NCBI GenBank assembly: GCA_030834695.1
Contig: JAUQXK010000138.1
Coordinates: 1 to 45,093 of the forward strand
Origin: Desulfobacterales bacterium
GTDB lineage: Bacteria > Desulfobacterota > Desulfobacteria > Desulfobacterales > SpSt-501
DNA: 45,093 nt
Reading direction: 5' to 3'
The position numbers were made by a program, and so were the translations under genes. This document shows, in pieces, positions 16,087-24,966 of this stretch (its first letter is position 1; each line of letters starts with the position of its first letter). The notes beneath the pieces were generated by a model. It did not search any database. It saw only the letters and a program-made list of their open reading frames with translations, and had not been told where the DNA came from.

Positions 16087-17829
16087 CTACCAGTTGAACA
16101 CCTGATCCAAGTCCGAATCCTTTACCATAAACGTGACATCGTGGGGGGGCAGTTTTTCCTTTTTGAAGTAGTCCGGCAACCGATCCATCTCCTTGGTGAA
16201 GCCCGCCCTCCGGTTGAAATCGCGCTCCATTGTGAGGATGGACTTGCCCAGTCCGACCACATCGTCTCCGGTCAGCTTCTGGCCGTTGAAACTGCCGAGG
16301 AGATCCAACAGCGCCTGGAAGGTGTCGGGCTGGTCCAGAATGGCAAAGGCAATGAAAAGACACATGCCGGTCGAGTCGATGGCGGCGGTGGCAATCTGCA
16401 AGTTGCGCGAAAGCTCGATCTGCCCCTCGGGTTTCAGGGGATTCACACTCCCGCCGACCCCCAGGATGTTGGCGGTCACCGCATAGCCGGCGGTGTGATC
16501 GGCGCCCTGGGTGGTGGTGGCATAGGTGACGCCGATGCCCTGAACGCCTCGTGGATCGTACGCCGGCATGGATTGCCCCTTGACCACGGGCACGCGCTCC
16601 ACGCCGAAGACTCTTCCGGTGACCGCCGCACCGTTGCCGAGGATCCGTCCGAGCGGAGAACCCTTGCCGACTTCTTTGACCAGGCTGATGGCCGCCTGGG
16701 CATCGCCGAACTTCGCGATCCCCGCCTCCATGGCCACGCCGATGGTGGCGCCCATTTCGATCGTGTCCAGCCCGTAATCGTCGTCGAGGCGGTCCAGCAT
16801 GGCGATGGTGTCGAGGTCGTCGATGCCACAGTTACCGCCATGAGCCCAGACGGTTTCATATTCGGGCTGCTTGGTCAGGTAGTGGCCGTCCTTGTCGTAG
16901 TAGGTGCCGGAGCAGCGAATGACGCAGCCACGGTGGCAGCCATGCGTGGCGGAGCCTTCGCCGCCACGGGTGTTCTCGGTTTCAGCCTGGGTCTCACCGC
17001 TGATTTTGGAGCAGCCGTCGAACCGACCCCACATGAAATTTTTAGTGGGGTAGGCGCCGGCCTCGTTAATGACGTTGGTGAGTACGTTGGTGCCGTAAGT
17101 CGGCAACCCTTGGCCGGTGACGGCGTGTTTCCGCAGGCCGGCCACGAAGGCCTTGTTGGCTTCCTTGAATCGATCGGCGTCTTTGGGGCTGCGGACCGAG
17201 CAGCCGGCGTCATCGACCACAATCACCTTGACGCCCTTGGAGCCCATCACGGCGCCGACTCCGCCGCGGCCGGCATGGCGGGTGGGCCGGAACTCCATGT
17301 CGGTAAAGGCGACCGAGGCGGCCGCCATCTTCATCTCGCCGGCCGGCCCGATAGAGATGCAGCCGACCTTGTCCCCGTATTCTGCCTTCATCTTTTCGGC
17401 CACGGCATAGTTGCCGAGCATTTTCAAGCTTTTGTCCGCCTTGATTTCGACCTTGTCCTTATTGATGTAGATCCGGTAGAGCGTGTCGTCCTTGGGCTTG
17501 CCTTCCAGCACGATGGCGGCGTAGCCGAGGCGGCCGATCATCTGCGACGGCTGGCCTCCGGAATTGGCCTCCTTGATGCCACCGGTCAGCGGGCTCTTGC
17601 AGCCGACTGAGATCCGACCAGACATGGCGGCGGCGGAGCCGCTCAAAAGACCGGGCGCGATCACCAGCTTGTTGTCTTCGCTCAGCGGGTGGCAGGTGGG
17701 AGGAACTTCCTTGGAAACGATGGCCGACGTCAGGGCGCGGCCGCCCATGCCCGCATAGCTTCCGACCGGCTCGGCCTCGGCTTTGGGTCCGCCGTCGGCG
17801 CCCATGTTGATCCTCAGAATTTTGTCCAT
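16087..17829 (-). CDS. aor: Tungsten-dependent aldehyde:ferredoxin oxidoreductase
   Basis: A 580-aa AOR-family protein. The N-terminal domain ends in RHAGRGGVGAVMGSKGVK, which contacts the metallopterin. The [4Fe-4S] cysteines are C-x3-C-x3-C in GCHRGCVIRCS near residue 300, with the fourth in DSTGMCLF near the C-terminus. AYDPRGVQGIGVTYATTTQGADHT is the second conserved pterin/substrate region (seen at about residues 415-440). The enzyme oxidises aldehydes to acids with ferredoxin, reversibly, in the cytoplasm. Start is fixed by AAGGAGGTAGCC before ATG. Size is near the family norm of about 600. Substrate range cannot be read from sequence. Confidence 0.92.
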   Translation of the reverse strand: MDKILRINMGADGGPKAEAEPVGSYAGMGGRALTSAIVSKEVPPTCHPLSEDNKLVIAPGLLSGSAAAMSGRISVGCKSPLTGGIKEANSGGQPSQMIGRLGYAAIVLEGKPKDDTLYRIYINKDKVEIKADKSLKMLGNYAVAEKMKAEYGDKVGCISIGPAGEMKMAAASVAFTDMEFRPTRHAGRGGVGAVMGSKGVKVIVVDDAGCSVRSPKDADRFKEANKAFVAGLRKHAVTGQGLPTYGTNVLTNVINEAGAYPTKNFMWGRFDGCSKISGETQAETENTRGGEGSATHGCHRGCVIRCSGTYYDKDGHYLTKQPEYETVWAHGGNCGIDDLDTIAMLDRLDDDYGLDTIEMGATIGVAMEAGIAKFGDAQAAISLVKEVGKGSPLGRILGNGAAVTGRVFGVERVPVVKGQSMPAYDPRGVQGIGVTYATTTQGADHTAGYAVTANILGVGGSVNPLKPEGQIELSRNLQIATAAIDSTGMCLFIAFAILDQPDTFQALLDLLGSFNGQKLTGDDVVGLGKSILTMERDFNRRAGFTKEMDRLPDYFKKEKLPPHDVTFMVKDSDLDQVFNW

Positions 17830-17931
17830 GGCTACCTCCTTGGGTTCAATGGGGTTTCAGCTGTCAACCGGATTCACCGCCACTATCGCCAGGATCAGGA
17901 TAGGATTTTCGGCATGATTTCCTGGACTGTA

Positions 17932-17959
17932 ATAATACGTTTGTCTCGGTAAAGTCAAG
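17932..17959 (-). promoter_or_regulatory. Candidate sigma-70 promoter of aor
   Basis: Minus-strand TTGACT (17954-17959) and TATTAT (17932-17937) are spaced by 16 bp. They lie about 100 bp upstream of the aor start, in an AT-rich patch between serC and aor. Confidence 0.55.
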
Positions 17960-17986
17960 AAAATCAAGAAATGACAGCCAGGCGGC

Positions 17987-19078
17987 TCACCCATTTCGTT
18001 TCGCGAAGAAGCTCATGAACCCCACAAGGGCATCCGCGGCCTCCAGGCCGACGGCATTGTAAAGGGATGCCCGGCAACCGCCGACCGATCGGTGGCCTTT
18101 CAGGCCGCCCAGGCCATTTTTCAGCGCCTCCTCAAGGAATCGTTTTTCCAGGTCCTCATTGGCCAGGCGAAAGGTCACGTTCATTTGAGACCGGCTGGCC
18201 GGCTCGGCCGTCCCGCGGTAGAATCCGCCGCTGGCATCGATGCACCCGTAAAGGCGATCGGCCTTGGTGCGGTTGAGGGCCGCCATTTTTTCCAGGCCGC
18301 CCACAATTTCCTCGATCCACTTCAACACGAGGTGGACGGCGTAAATCGCGAAACAAGGCGGCGTGTTGTAGAGCGAGTTCTTTGAGCTGAAGGTGGTGTA
18401 CTTGAGCATGACCGGCAAATTTTCGGGCACGAGCTTGAGCAGGTCGTCGCGAATGATGACCAGGGTCACACCGGCCGGTCCGATGTTTTTCTGCGCGCCG
18501 GCGTAAATGAAGCCGAAGGGGCGGGCGTCGAAGGGCCGGCTCATGAAGTCAGAGGACATATCGGCGATGATCGGCACGCCGGCCGTATCCGGGAAGGCAG
18601 GCCATTGGGTGCCGCGGATCGTGTTGTTGGAGGTGATGTGGGCGTAAACAGCGTCCGGGTTGAAAGCGATTCGCCCGGGGATGTAGGTGAACTGCTGGTC
18701 CTCGGAGGAGGCCACCACCTGGATCGGCTTGTTCAGGACCCGAGCTTCCTTGATGGCGTTGGCGGACCAGGTGCCGGTGTTCACGTAGTCGGCAGACCGG
18801 CCGTCGGCCAGGAAATTCATTGGGATCATGGCAAATTGCAGAGTGGCGCCACCCTGCAGAAATAGGACGTGGAAGCGGTCGTCCAGGTTGAGGAGGCGTT
18901 TGGTCCGCTGGACGGCATCACCCAGGATGGCCTCGAACTCCTTGGAGCGGTGGCTCATCTCGACGATGGACATGCCCGACCCCTTGAAGTTCAAAAACGA
19001 TTCTTGAATTTCTTGCAAGACCGGCAGGGGCAGGGCGGCAGGCCCGGGGTTGAAATTGTGGATTCGATCGGTTTTCAT
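17987..19078 (-). CDS. serC: Phosphoserine aminotransferase
   Basis: A 363-aa class V PLP aminotransferase. It starts with the family hallmark HNFNPGPAALPLPVL, has SHRSKEFEAI, and the Schiff-base lysine is in AGAQKNIGPAG near residue 195. C-terminal GGLKGHRSVGGCRASLYNA binds the phosphate of the partner dimer active site. It converts 3-phosphohydroxypyruvate and glutamate to phosphoserine in serine synthesis. GGAGG before ATG 19078 supports the start. No serA or serB is adjacent. Length matches the usual 360 aa. Confidence 0.95.
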   Translation of the reverse strand: MKTDRIHNFNPGPAALPLPVLQEIQESFLNFKGSGMSIVEMSHRSKEFEAILGDAVQRTKRLLNLDDRFHVLFLQGGATLQFAMIPMNFLADGRSADYVNTGTWSANAIKEARVLNKPIQVVASSEDQQFTYIPGRIAFNPDAVYAHITSNNTIRGTQWPAFPDTAGVPIIADMSSDFMSRPFDARPFGFIYAGAQKNIGPAGVTLVIIRDDLLKLVPENLPVMLKYTTFSSKNSLYNTPPCFAIYAVHLVLKWIEEIVGGLEKMAALNRTKADRLYGCIDASGGFYRGTAEPASRSQMNVTFRLANEDLEKRFLEEALKNGLGGLKGHRSVGGCRASLYNAVGLEAADALVGFMSFFAKRNG

Positions 19079-19115
19079 GACATTTTCCTCCGTGGATGGT
19101 ATGGTTATTACGGCC

Positions 19116-19143
19116 TTTCTACTCTACTGTGCCGAGAAGTCAA
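19116..19143 (-). promoter_or_regulatory. Candidate promoter of serC
   Basis: Minus-strand TTGACT (19138-19143) and TAGAAA (19116-19121) with a 16-bp spacer, about 40 bp upstream of the serC start. Confidence 0.45.
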
Positions 19144-19212
19144 ATTCTAATACCCGACCCTGGATCTATTACTCCGGCAATAAAAAATGTTCCCTGCGGC
19201 CATATCACTCAT

Positions 19213-19242
19213 CGGCGGGGCGGCAGAAAACCCGCCCCGCCG
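19213..19242. repeat. Perfect 11-bp GC hairpin between serC and hisD
   Basis: CGGCGGGGCGG (19213-19223) is exactly complementary to CCGCCCCGCCG (19232-19242) around an 8-nt loop. There is no T tract. It sits between the two divergent promoters and may be a protein-binding site or a structural element. Confidence 0.55.
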
Positions 19243-19285
19243 GACCTCGGCTGAAGGTGGTCCGGTTCAATTGTCGGAGCAATAA

Positions 19286-19314
19286 TTGACAACCACCCGG
19301 CATCCGCATAATAC
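19286..19314 (+). promoter_or_regulatory. Candidate promoter of hisD
   Basis: TTGACA (19286-19291) with TAATAC 17 bp downstream (CATAAT at 15 bp also fits). It lies 26 bp upstream of the proposed hisD start. Confidence 0.45.
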
Positions 19315-19339
19315 ACGAGTCTCAAAGGAGATGGCCGTC

Positions 19340-20701
19340 ATGCTCAAGATATTCGACTACCCTTCGCCGGCTGCTGAAAAGGCGCTGGCGCGTATCGCTT
19401 CGCGGGGGATTGCCTTCACGAATAAGGAGCACGCGGCGGTCCGCCGAATTCTCGACGACGTGAAAGCCCGCGGGGACGAGGCTCTGGTCGATTACACCCG
19501 GCATTTCGACGCGCCGACCTATTCCCTGAAAGATATGCCGGTCGGCCCACGCGAGTTTGCCGCGGCCAAATCGTCGGCCGACCGGACTTTTATGAGAGCC
19601 CTGAATCGGGCGGCCGCGCAGATCGAAAGCTTTCATCGCCGCCAGATCCGATCGGGCTTCGTCAGCCTCGACCGGCCGGGGACGATGCTGGGGCAGCTGG
19701 TCCGCCCCGTGGAGCGGGTGGGCGTTTACGTTCCGGGTGGCCAGGGCGGCCGGACGCCCCTGGTGTCCTCGGTGCTCATGGGTGCCATCCCGGCGCAGGT
19801 GGCGGGGGTCGAAAAGATTGTCATGGTCACCCCGCCGACCGCCGACGGGCGGGTGAACCCGCATCTGCTCGTTGCGGCGCGGCGGGCCGGGGTGGACGAA
19901 GTCTACAAGGTCGGCGGGGCCTGGGCCGTCGCCGCGCTGGCGTTCGGTACCGCCACCATCCCGAAGGTGGATGTCATCGTCGGGCCGGGCAACCTTTACG
20001 TCGCCTTGGCCAAGAAGATCGTGGCCGGCTCGGTGGGAATCGACATCATCGCCGGTCCGAGCGAGGTCCTGGTGATCGCGGACGACTCGGCCGACCCCGA
20101 GTTCATCGCCGCCGACCTCCTGGCCCAGGCCGAGCATGATGCCAGCGCCTCGGCCGTCCTGGTGACCACTTCCGCGGTGCTCGCCGCCGGCGTGCGGAGC
20201 GAGATGGAGCGGCAACTTGCGGAACTGGACCGGGCCGATATCGCCCGGGCATCGATCAAGCAATTCGGCGCGGCCTTCGTGACGCCGGATGTGGCCCGCG
20301 CCATCGATCTTTCCAACCGGATGGCGCCCGAACACCTGGAACTGCACCTGCGCGACCCCTTTGCGCGCCTCGGCCAAATCCGCAATGCCGGGGCGGTGTT
20401 CATCGGCGAGTACACCCCCGAGCCGGTGGGCGACTACATGGCAGGCCCCAACCACGTGCTGCCCACCGCCGGCACGGCCCGCTTTGCTTCGGCGCTGTCG
20501 GTCGACCACTTTCTCAAGCGCACCAGCGTCATCCATTATTCCGCCGAGGCGCTTCACCGCGAGGCCGCTGATATCATGCGCTTGGCCGAGGTCGAAGGCC
20601 TGGGCGCCCACGCGAGAGCTATCCGGCGACGTTTGATTCGCCGAAACACGTTAGATCGTCGATCTTCGCCACCCAACAGCCGTTCCTGCGGTGCCATATG
20701 A
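19340..20701 (+). CDS. hisD: Histidinol dehydrogenase
   Basis: A 453-aa enzyme of the HisD family. ERVGVYVPGGQGGRTPLVSS is the N-terminal NAD-site block, VDVIVGPGNLYVALAK and DIIAGPSEVLVIADD follow, AQAEHDASASAVLVT contains the zinc-ligand region, and MAPEHLELHL holds the catalytic Glu-His pair. It oxidises histidinol to histidine in two NAD-dependent steps. ATG 19340 is chosen because AAGGAG lies 8 bp upstream; ATG 19331 is an alternative. The homologous part ends about EVEGLGAHARAI, leaving a basic tail of about 25 residues beyond the common end. No other his gene is nearby. Confidence 0.94.
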   Translation: MLKIFDYPSPAAEKALARIASRGIAFTNKEHAAVRRILDDVKARGDEALVDYTRHFDAPTYSLKDMPVGPREFAAAKSSADRTFMRALNRAAAQIESFHRRQIRSGFVSLDRPGTMLGQLVRPVERVGVYVPGGQGGRTPLVSSVLMGAIPAQVAGVEKIVMVTPPTADGRVNPHLLVAARRAGVDEVYKVGGAWAVAALAFGTATIPKVDVIVGPGNLYVALAKKIVAGSVGIDIIAGPSEVLVIADDSADPEFIAADLLAQAEHDASASAVLVTTSAVLAAGVRSEMERQLAELDRADIARASIKQFGAAFVTPDVARAIDLSNRMAPEHLELHLRDPFARLGQIRNAGAVFIGEYTPEPVGDYMAGPNHVLPTAGTARFASALSVDHFLKRTSVIHYSAEALHREAADIMRLAEVEGLGAHARAIRRRLIRRNTLDRRSSPPNSRSCGAI

Positions 20702-20804
20702 GGGGTGAACCGCAAGGGGGCGGAGCCGAATCCGCTGGAGCCAGTTGACGATATGGTTCGGGCAGGTCGCAGGGTGTTTCTTGATTGACTCAAGAGGAAA
20801 GCAG

Positions 20805-21482
20805 ATGAAAAAAAGTAAATTAATGCTGCTGCTGATTTTTGCTAATTTAATATTCAGCCCTGAAATATTGGCTCTGATCGATGAGGTCAAGCGGCGATTG
20901 TACTCAACCGAAAAGTCGATTTGCCTGAGGCGTGACCTGGACGCGCGGTTTGATTCGCCCCAGGCAGCTGTTAAATTGAACATCACTCCGTTAAAAGAAA
21001 AGCATACTGAAAAGCTGTTCGATCTTGAATGGCAGAATCAAAATTTGCCGGCGTTAAAAGACGTGATCAATCGCTTAAACTTGTATCATGCCCATATCGG
21101 AACTTGTTACACCGCCGTCGATGAAACCGACGAGCCCTGCTATATGCAGTGGTTGATTGGACCCAGGGAAAATCATAAGCTCAGAGAAATTTATCAGGAC
21201 GGCATTTTGCAGTTGAGAGCCGATGAGATGTTGTTGGAGGGGGCTTTCACAAGGGCCGCCTTCCGCGGGAAAGGTATCATGGCGGAAGCGATGTCTCACA
21301 TTGCCCAAGACGGGAAGAACCTCGGCGCCCGCTGGGCGATTACCTTCGTTAAGGAAGATAATATTCCCTCCCTGAAAGGGTGTAGAAAAGCCGGGTTCGA
21401 GCCCTACATGTTAAAATATACCCAGTGGAAATTTTTCAAAAGCACTTCGCGATATGAGGTGCTGCCGGGAAGCCGAGTTTAA
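20805..21482 (+). CDS. GNAT-family N-acetyltransferase with hydrophobic N-terminus
   Basis: A 225-aa protein. The GNAT core lies in the C-terminal 150 residues: AAFRGKGIMAEAMSH is the acetyl-CoA P-loop (R-x2-G-x-G/A), and VKEDNIPSLKGCRKAGFEPY is the end of the fold. The N-terminus (KKSKLMLLLIFANLIFSPE) is strongly hydrophobic, unusual for a cytoplasmic GNAT; it could be a membrane anchor or an extra helix. ATG 20805 has GAGGAAAG upstream. Base composition is clearly AT-richer than its neighbours, hinting at transfer from elsewhere. Acceptor substrate unknown. It is too short to be the bacterial ceramide synthase expected from the cluster at 349-6526. Confidence 0.7.
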   Translation: MKKSKLMLLLIFANLIFSPEILALIDEVKRRLYSTEKSICLRRDLDARFDSPQAAVKLNITPLKEKHTEKLFDLEWQNQNLPALKDVINRLNLYHAHIGTCYTAVDETDEPCYMQWLIGPRENHKLREIYQDGILQLRADEMLLEGAFTRAAFRGKGIMAEAMSHIAQDGKNLGARWAITFVKEDNIPSLKGCRKAGFEPYMLKYTQWKFFKSTSRYEVLPGSRV

Positions 21483-21544
21483 GTCAGCCGCACCCGACGG
21501 CCGGGGCGGGCGGTGAGGAGGCTCGGGAGGACCCTGGGCGGACG

Positions 21545-21982
21545 TCAGTGGGGTGTGCCGATCATGGTGGCCTGCAGGACGGCGACGAGCTTGCGTTCAT
21601 CGTCGCGATGCGCCCACACCTCCCCTGAACACACCGTCACGGTGCGGCCCGGTTTGACCACTCTGCCGATGGCGGTGAACGTTTGGCCACTGGCCGGCGA
21701 GAGAAAGTTGATCTTGTACTCCACCGTCAGCACTTCCGAATCGGCGGGCATCAAGGTGTAGGCGGCATATCCGCAGGCGCTGTCGGCGATGATGCCGACG
21801 ATGCCGGCATGGAGGTAGCCGTGCTGCTGGGTCAGGGTCGGGCTGAACGGAAGCTCGATACGGACCTCCCCCGGGCGGATGGCGCTCAGACGGGCGCCGA
21901 TCGTGGGCATGACCGTCTGGCGGCCGAAGCTCGCTCGAATGCGGGATTCGAAATCCGGATCGGGCGATTCGAAATTCGGCAT
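21545..21982 (-). CDS. PaaI-family hotdog thioesterase
   Basis: A 145-aa hotdog-fold protein. QQHGYLHAGIVGIIADSACGYAA contains the HGxxHxG motif with the catalytic Asp two turns later, and VEYKINFLSPA is the second conserved strand. Members hydrolyse acyl- or aryl-CoA thioesters in the cytoplasm as homotetramers. It starts after AAAGGAT, 12 bp downstream of pepA, so the two are likely co-transcribed. Preferred acyl group cannot be read from the sequence. Confidence 0.85.
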   Translation of the reverse strand: MPNFESPDPDFESRIRASFGRQTVMPTIGARLSAIRPGEVRIELPFSPTLTQQHGYLHAGIVGIIADSACGYAAYTLMPADSEVLTVEYKINFLSPASGQTFTAIGRVVKPGRTVTVCSGEVWAHRDDERKLVAVLQATMIGTPH

Positions 21983-21994
21983 TGGTTGATCCTT

Positions 21995-23467
21995 TCAGGC
22001 GAGATTCATCAGCCAGTCCACCAGCAGCCGCACTCCGAAACCGGTGCCGCCGGGGCCGCAATAGGCGTCTTCCTTCTTATGGTAAGCCGGGCCGGCGATG
22101 TCGATGTGCGCCCAGCGGGTTTTGTCGACAAATTCCGATAGAAACAGGGCGGCGGATATCGCGCCGCCATATCGGGAACTGGGCATGTTGCCGATGTCGG
22201 CATACGAACTCTTCAGAAGCTCTTTGTAGTCCTCGGGAAGGGGCATGGGCCAGCAGCGTTCATGGGTGCGGCGTCCCGACGCCACGAGATCGTTCTGCAG
22301 GGCCTCGTCTTTGGCGAAAACCCCGGCGATTTTATCCCCCAGCGCGACCACGCAGGCACCCGTCAGGGTGGCAACGTCGACCATCACCTCGGGTTTGAAG
22401 CGCCACTCGGCGTAAGCCATGGCGTCGATCAGGATCAACCGGCCTTCCGCATCCGTATTGCCGATTTCAACCGTCTTGCCGGAGAACGTTCGGACGATGT
22501 CCCCCGGCCGGGTGGAGCTGCCGGAGACCATGTTTTCCACGAGCGGGATCACTCCGATCAGGCGGCGCTTGATTTTCAGTCCGGCGGCGGCGATCAGCGC
22601 GGCCGCCACCGCGGCCGCCCCGGCCATGTCGCCCTTCATGTCGGGCAGGGAGTCTCCAGTCTTGAGGTTGATGCCTCCGGAGTCGAAGGTGACGCCCTTG
22701 CCCACCAGGACCACCGGCGGGCGTCGGTCTCCGCCCTTGTGTTGGAGGACCACCATGGCCGGTGGGCTGGCGCTGCCCGCGGCCACGGCCAGCAGCGCCC
22801 CCATTTTCTTCTGCTGCAACTGTTTTTCCGTGAAAACCTCGACCCCCAGCCCTCGCGTTTTGGCTTCAGCGGCGATAATCCGCGCGAGCGCTTCAGGCGG
22901 TTTTTCGTTTGACGGCAGGTTGACCCATTCCCGCGCCATCAGGGTCGCTCCGCAAACCGTCTCGATTTCGGGCGGAAGGCGGCGCAAGCGGCCGACCGGC
23001 TTGGACGGCACGAGAATGTCGATGCGGCCCAGCGGCTTTTTCTCTTTCTTCTCTTTGTAGCGGTCGAAGAGGTGGTTGCCCAGAAAGGCGCCTTCCATCA
23101 GCGCCTTCAACCCATCGGCCTCGGCGATGCCGGCGGCCGTCGGATCCGGGGCCGCCAGCCCCATCCGCGTCATTCCCAACTGGATGCAGCGTTTGACGCT
23201 TCTTCCGGCCATCTGCCGCAACGTTTCGGCGTCGAGGGCTTCGGCTTTGCCCATTCCTCTGAAGACCACCCGTTCGGCCGTGCATCCCGGCGGTTGGTGC
23301 AGGGTGAGTTCCTGGTCCTTTTTCCCCTTGAACTCTTCAAAGGCCATGGCCCGGCCCACCAGGGCCGAGATCAACGGATCGGTGTGAATGGGTTTGTTCT
23401 CGCAGACGGGGACGAAGAGGATTTTCATCTTCCGGCGTTTGAGGTCGACGGCCGTGAGATTCAACAT
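21995..23467 (-). CDS. pepA: Leucyl aminopeptidase, M17 family
   Basis: A 490-aa cytosolic metallo-aminopeptidase. LVGKGVTFDSGGINLK carries a zinc-binding Lys/Asp pair, DMKGDMAGAAAV a further metal ligand, and NTDAEGRLILIDA is the M17 signature with the catalytic arginine. The N-terminal macro-like domain spans about residues 1-160. It removes N-terminal residues from peptides and works as a hexamer. ATG 23467 (MLNLTAVDL) has an upstream AGGAG; the frame extends further upstream without support. It is followed closely by the thioesterase gene. Confidence 0.93.
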   Translation of the reverse strand: MLNLTAVDLKRRKMKILFVPVCENKPIHTDPLISALVGRAMAFEEFKGKKDQELTLHQPPGCTAERVVFRGMGKAEALDAETLRQMAGRSVKRCIQLGMTRMGLAAPDPTAAGIAEADGLKALMEGAFLGNHLFDRYKEKKEKKPLGRIDILVPSKPVGRLRRLPPEIETVCGATLMAREWVNLPSNEKPPEALARIIAAEAKTRGLGVEVFTEKQLQQKKMGALLAVAAGSASPPAMVVLQHKGGDRRPPVVLVGKGVTFDSGGINLKTGDSLPDMKGDMAGAAAVAAALIAAAGLKIKRRLIGVIPLVENMVSGSSTRPGDIVRTFSGKTVEIGNTDAEGRLILIDAMAYAEWRFKPEVMVDVATLTGACVVALGDKIAGVFAKDEALQNDLVASGRRTHERCWPMPLPEDYKELLKSSYADIGNMPSSRYGGAISAALFLSEFVDKTRWAHIDIAGPAYHKKEDAYCGPGGTGFGVRLLVDWLMNLA

Positions 23468-23628
23468 GGTTCGGCTTCTCCTGTCGGCGTTCGTTCGGGC
23501 GTAAACGGTGTCCGGGCAGCGATGCGGGTTCACGGCCCATCGGCCGATTCCGTCGCCGCCGTTCTGAGCCTGACGCCACTATAGGCGCAGGGATGCGGGA
23601 GTGTCAATTCCCGGTCCCGGCGGTTCCG

Positions 23629-24966
23629 TCAGGATGACGCCCGTTGTTTCAGCTCCGATAGCCAGCGCCAATTGAACGGCTCCCGCTGGCAGGGCAGAAC
23701 GGCATTGTTGGTGTAAAGCGGGTCCGCGGCCAGATCGTAGCGCGAGGCGGCCGCTGCTTGGTCCCATAGCGCGGTGCCCGGGATCGGTGCGTAATAGGCC
23801 AGGACTGGCGTGATGCCGGCGCGTTTGACCGTGTCGATGGACCGAGCGACGGACGCTGTTTCCTGCCCCGGCAATCCCACGAGCAGATAGGCGCCGATCT
23901 GACGGCGGTCAAAGCCCGCGTTCCGCAGCCGCCGCACGGCACGCTCGAACTCAGCGGCGGTGACTTTGCGGTCCAGATCCCGGTTTTCGAACTCGGTGGT
24001 CTCCAGGCCCAGGCGCAGCGTGATGAAGCCGGCCTTGAACATGAGATCGGCCGTTTCGGCGGTGATCCCGCGGATGTGCACGGCGTTCGGGGTATGGAAG
24101 CGCACATCCAGGCCGCTGCGCACGATGGCCGCGAGGACCGGTACGGCATGACCTTCCGGGTCGGCCAGAAAGGCGTCGTCGTACAACACGAAATCCGATA
24201 CGCCCCAACAGCGGTGCCAATGCGTCAGCTCCGCCACGACCGACTCCGGGCTGCGCCGCAGCCGGCGGGATTCCAGCAGATGCGCCGCGCAATAGGGGCA
24301 GGCGAACGGACAGCCGCGGGTGGTCAGCAACGGCACGCAAGGGATCTGATGCTGGAGATCGAAGGCCGGGAGCGGATAGGAGTCGAGATGGTCGGGATGG
24401 AAGCGCGGTGCGGCCGCCCAGCCGGTGTGCGCTGCCACCAACTCCAACACGGCCGCTTCGGCGGAACCCGTAAAAATTTCGTCCGCCCCGCACGTTCGGC
24501 GGGCGTGGTCGCGGCAGAGCGTCGCATAGATGCCGCCGAGTACCAGCGGCGTCTCCGGGAGGACCTCTCGCACGGCGGCCACGGTTTCGCGGACCCCCGT
24601 GTACCAGTAGGTCATGGCCGAGGTGACCAGGATGAGGTCGGGGCGCCCGATCGCGCGAAGGTCTTCGCGGAGCCAGGCCGGCTCGATCCCGTAGCGCGCG
24701 TAGTGGCGCGGTACGTCCGGAAACTGACAAGGTTTCGGGAGCCGTGTCTTGCGGTACGGCCCACGGCCGTAACGCGCGCGGGGAACGGTCGCCGGCGCCC
24801 GCGGATGGAAACGGTCCAGGCAGTCGATGTAGGACACCCGGCAGCCGTGCATCCGGAGGATCGCCGCCAGGCTCAGCAGCCCCAGCGGTCTGGCCCAAAC
24901 GTCATACGCCGCGAAGTCATGGATCCAGGGATTGACGAGGAGAATGTGAGGCACGTCATTCGTCAT
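23629..24966 (-). CDS. B12-binding-domain radical SAM protein
   Basis: A 445-aa protein with an N-terminal cobalamin-binding-like region (about 1-190: LLVNPWIHDFAAYD, LGGIYATLC) and a radical SAM barrel. The cluster motif is CPFACPYC near residue 222, with GLETTEFENRDLD and LLVGLPGQE as later barrel strands. Such proteins methylate or rearrange unactivated carbons, often in cofactor or lipid tailoring. Its start overlaps the stop of the siroheme-decarboxylase-like gene by 11 nt, so the two are coupled. It is unlike AhbC/AhbD heme enzymes in having the N-terminal B12-like domain. Substrate unknown; a tetrapyrrole is suggested only by context. Confidence 0.8.
   Translation of the reverse strand: MTNDVPHILLVNPWIHDFAAYDVWARPLGLLSLAAILRMHGCRVSYIDCLDRFHPRAPATVPRARYGRGPYRKTRLPKPCQFPDVPRHYARYGIEPAWLREDLRAIGRPDLILVTSAMTYWYTGVRETVAAVREVLPETPLVLGGIYATLCRDHARRTCGADEIFTGSAEAAVLELVAAHTGWAAAPRFHPDHLDSYPLPAFDLQHQIPCVPLLTTRGCPFACPYCAAHLLESRRLRRSPESVVAELTHWHRCWGVSDFVLYDDAFLADPEGHAVPVLAAIVRSGLDVRFHTPNAVHIRGITAETADLMFKAGFITLRLGLETTEFENRDLDRKVTAAEFERAVRRLRNAGFDRRQIGAYLLVGLPGQETASVARSIDTVKRAGITPVLAYYAPIPGTALWDQAAAASRYDLAADPLYTNNAVLPCQREPFNWRWLSELKQRASS

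Noticed and set aside
15985-17610. A 541-codon plus-strand open frame
   Set aside because: Antisense to the AOR gene, whose cysteine and pterin motifs are intact. Its own translation shows no known domain.
19322-20611. A 429-codon minus-strand open frame
   Set aside because: Antisense shadow of hisD, with His/Arg/Gly-rich translation typical of such frames.
20805-21482. The missing bacterial ceramide synthase
   Set aside because: It is a GNAT protein but only 225 aa, far from the lipid cluster, with different composition.
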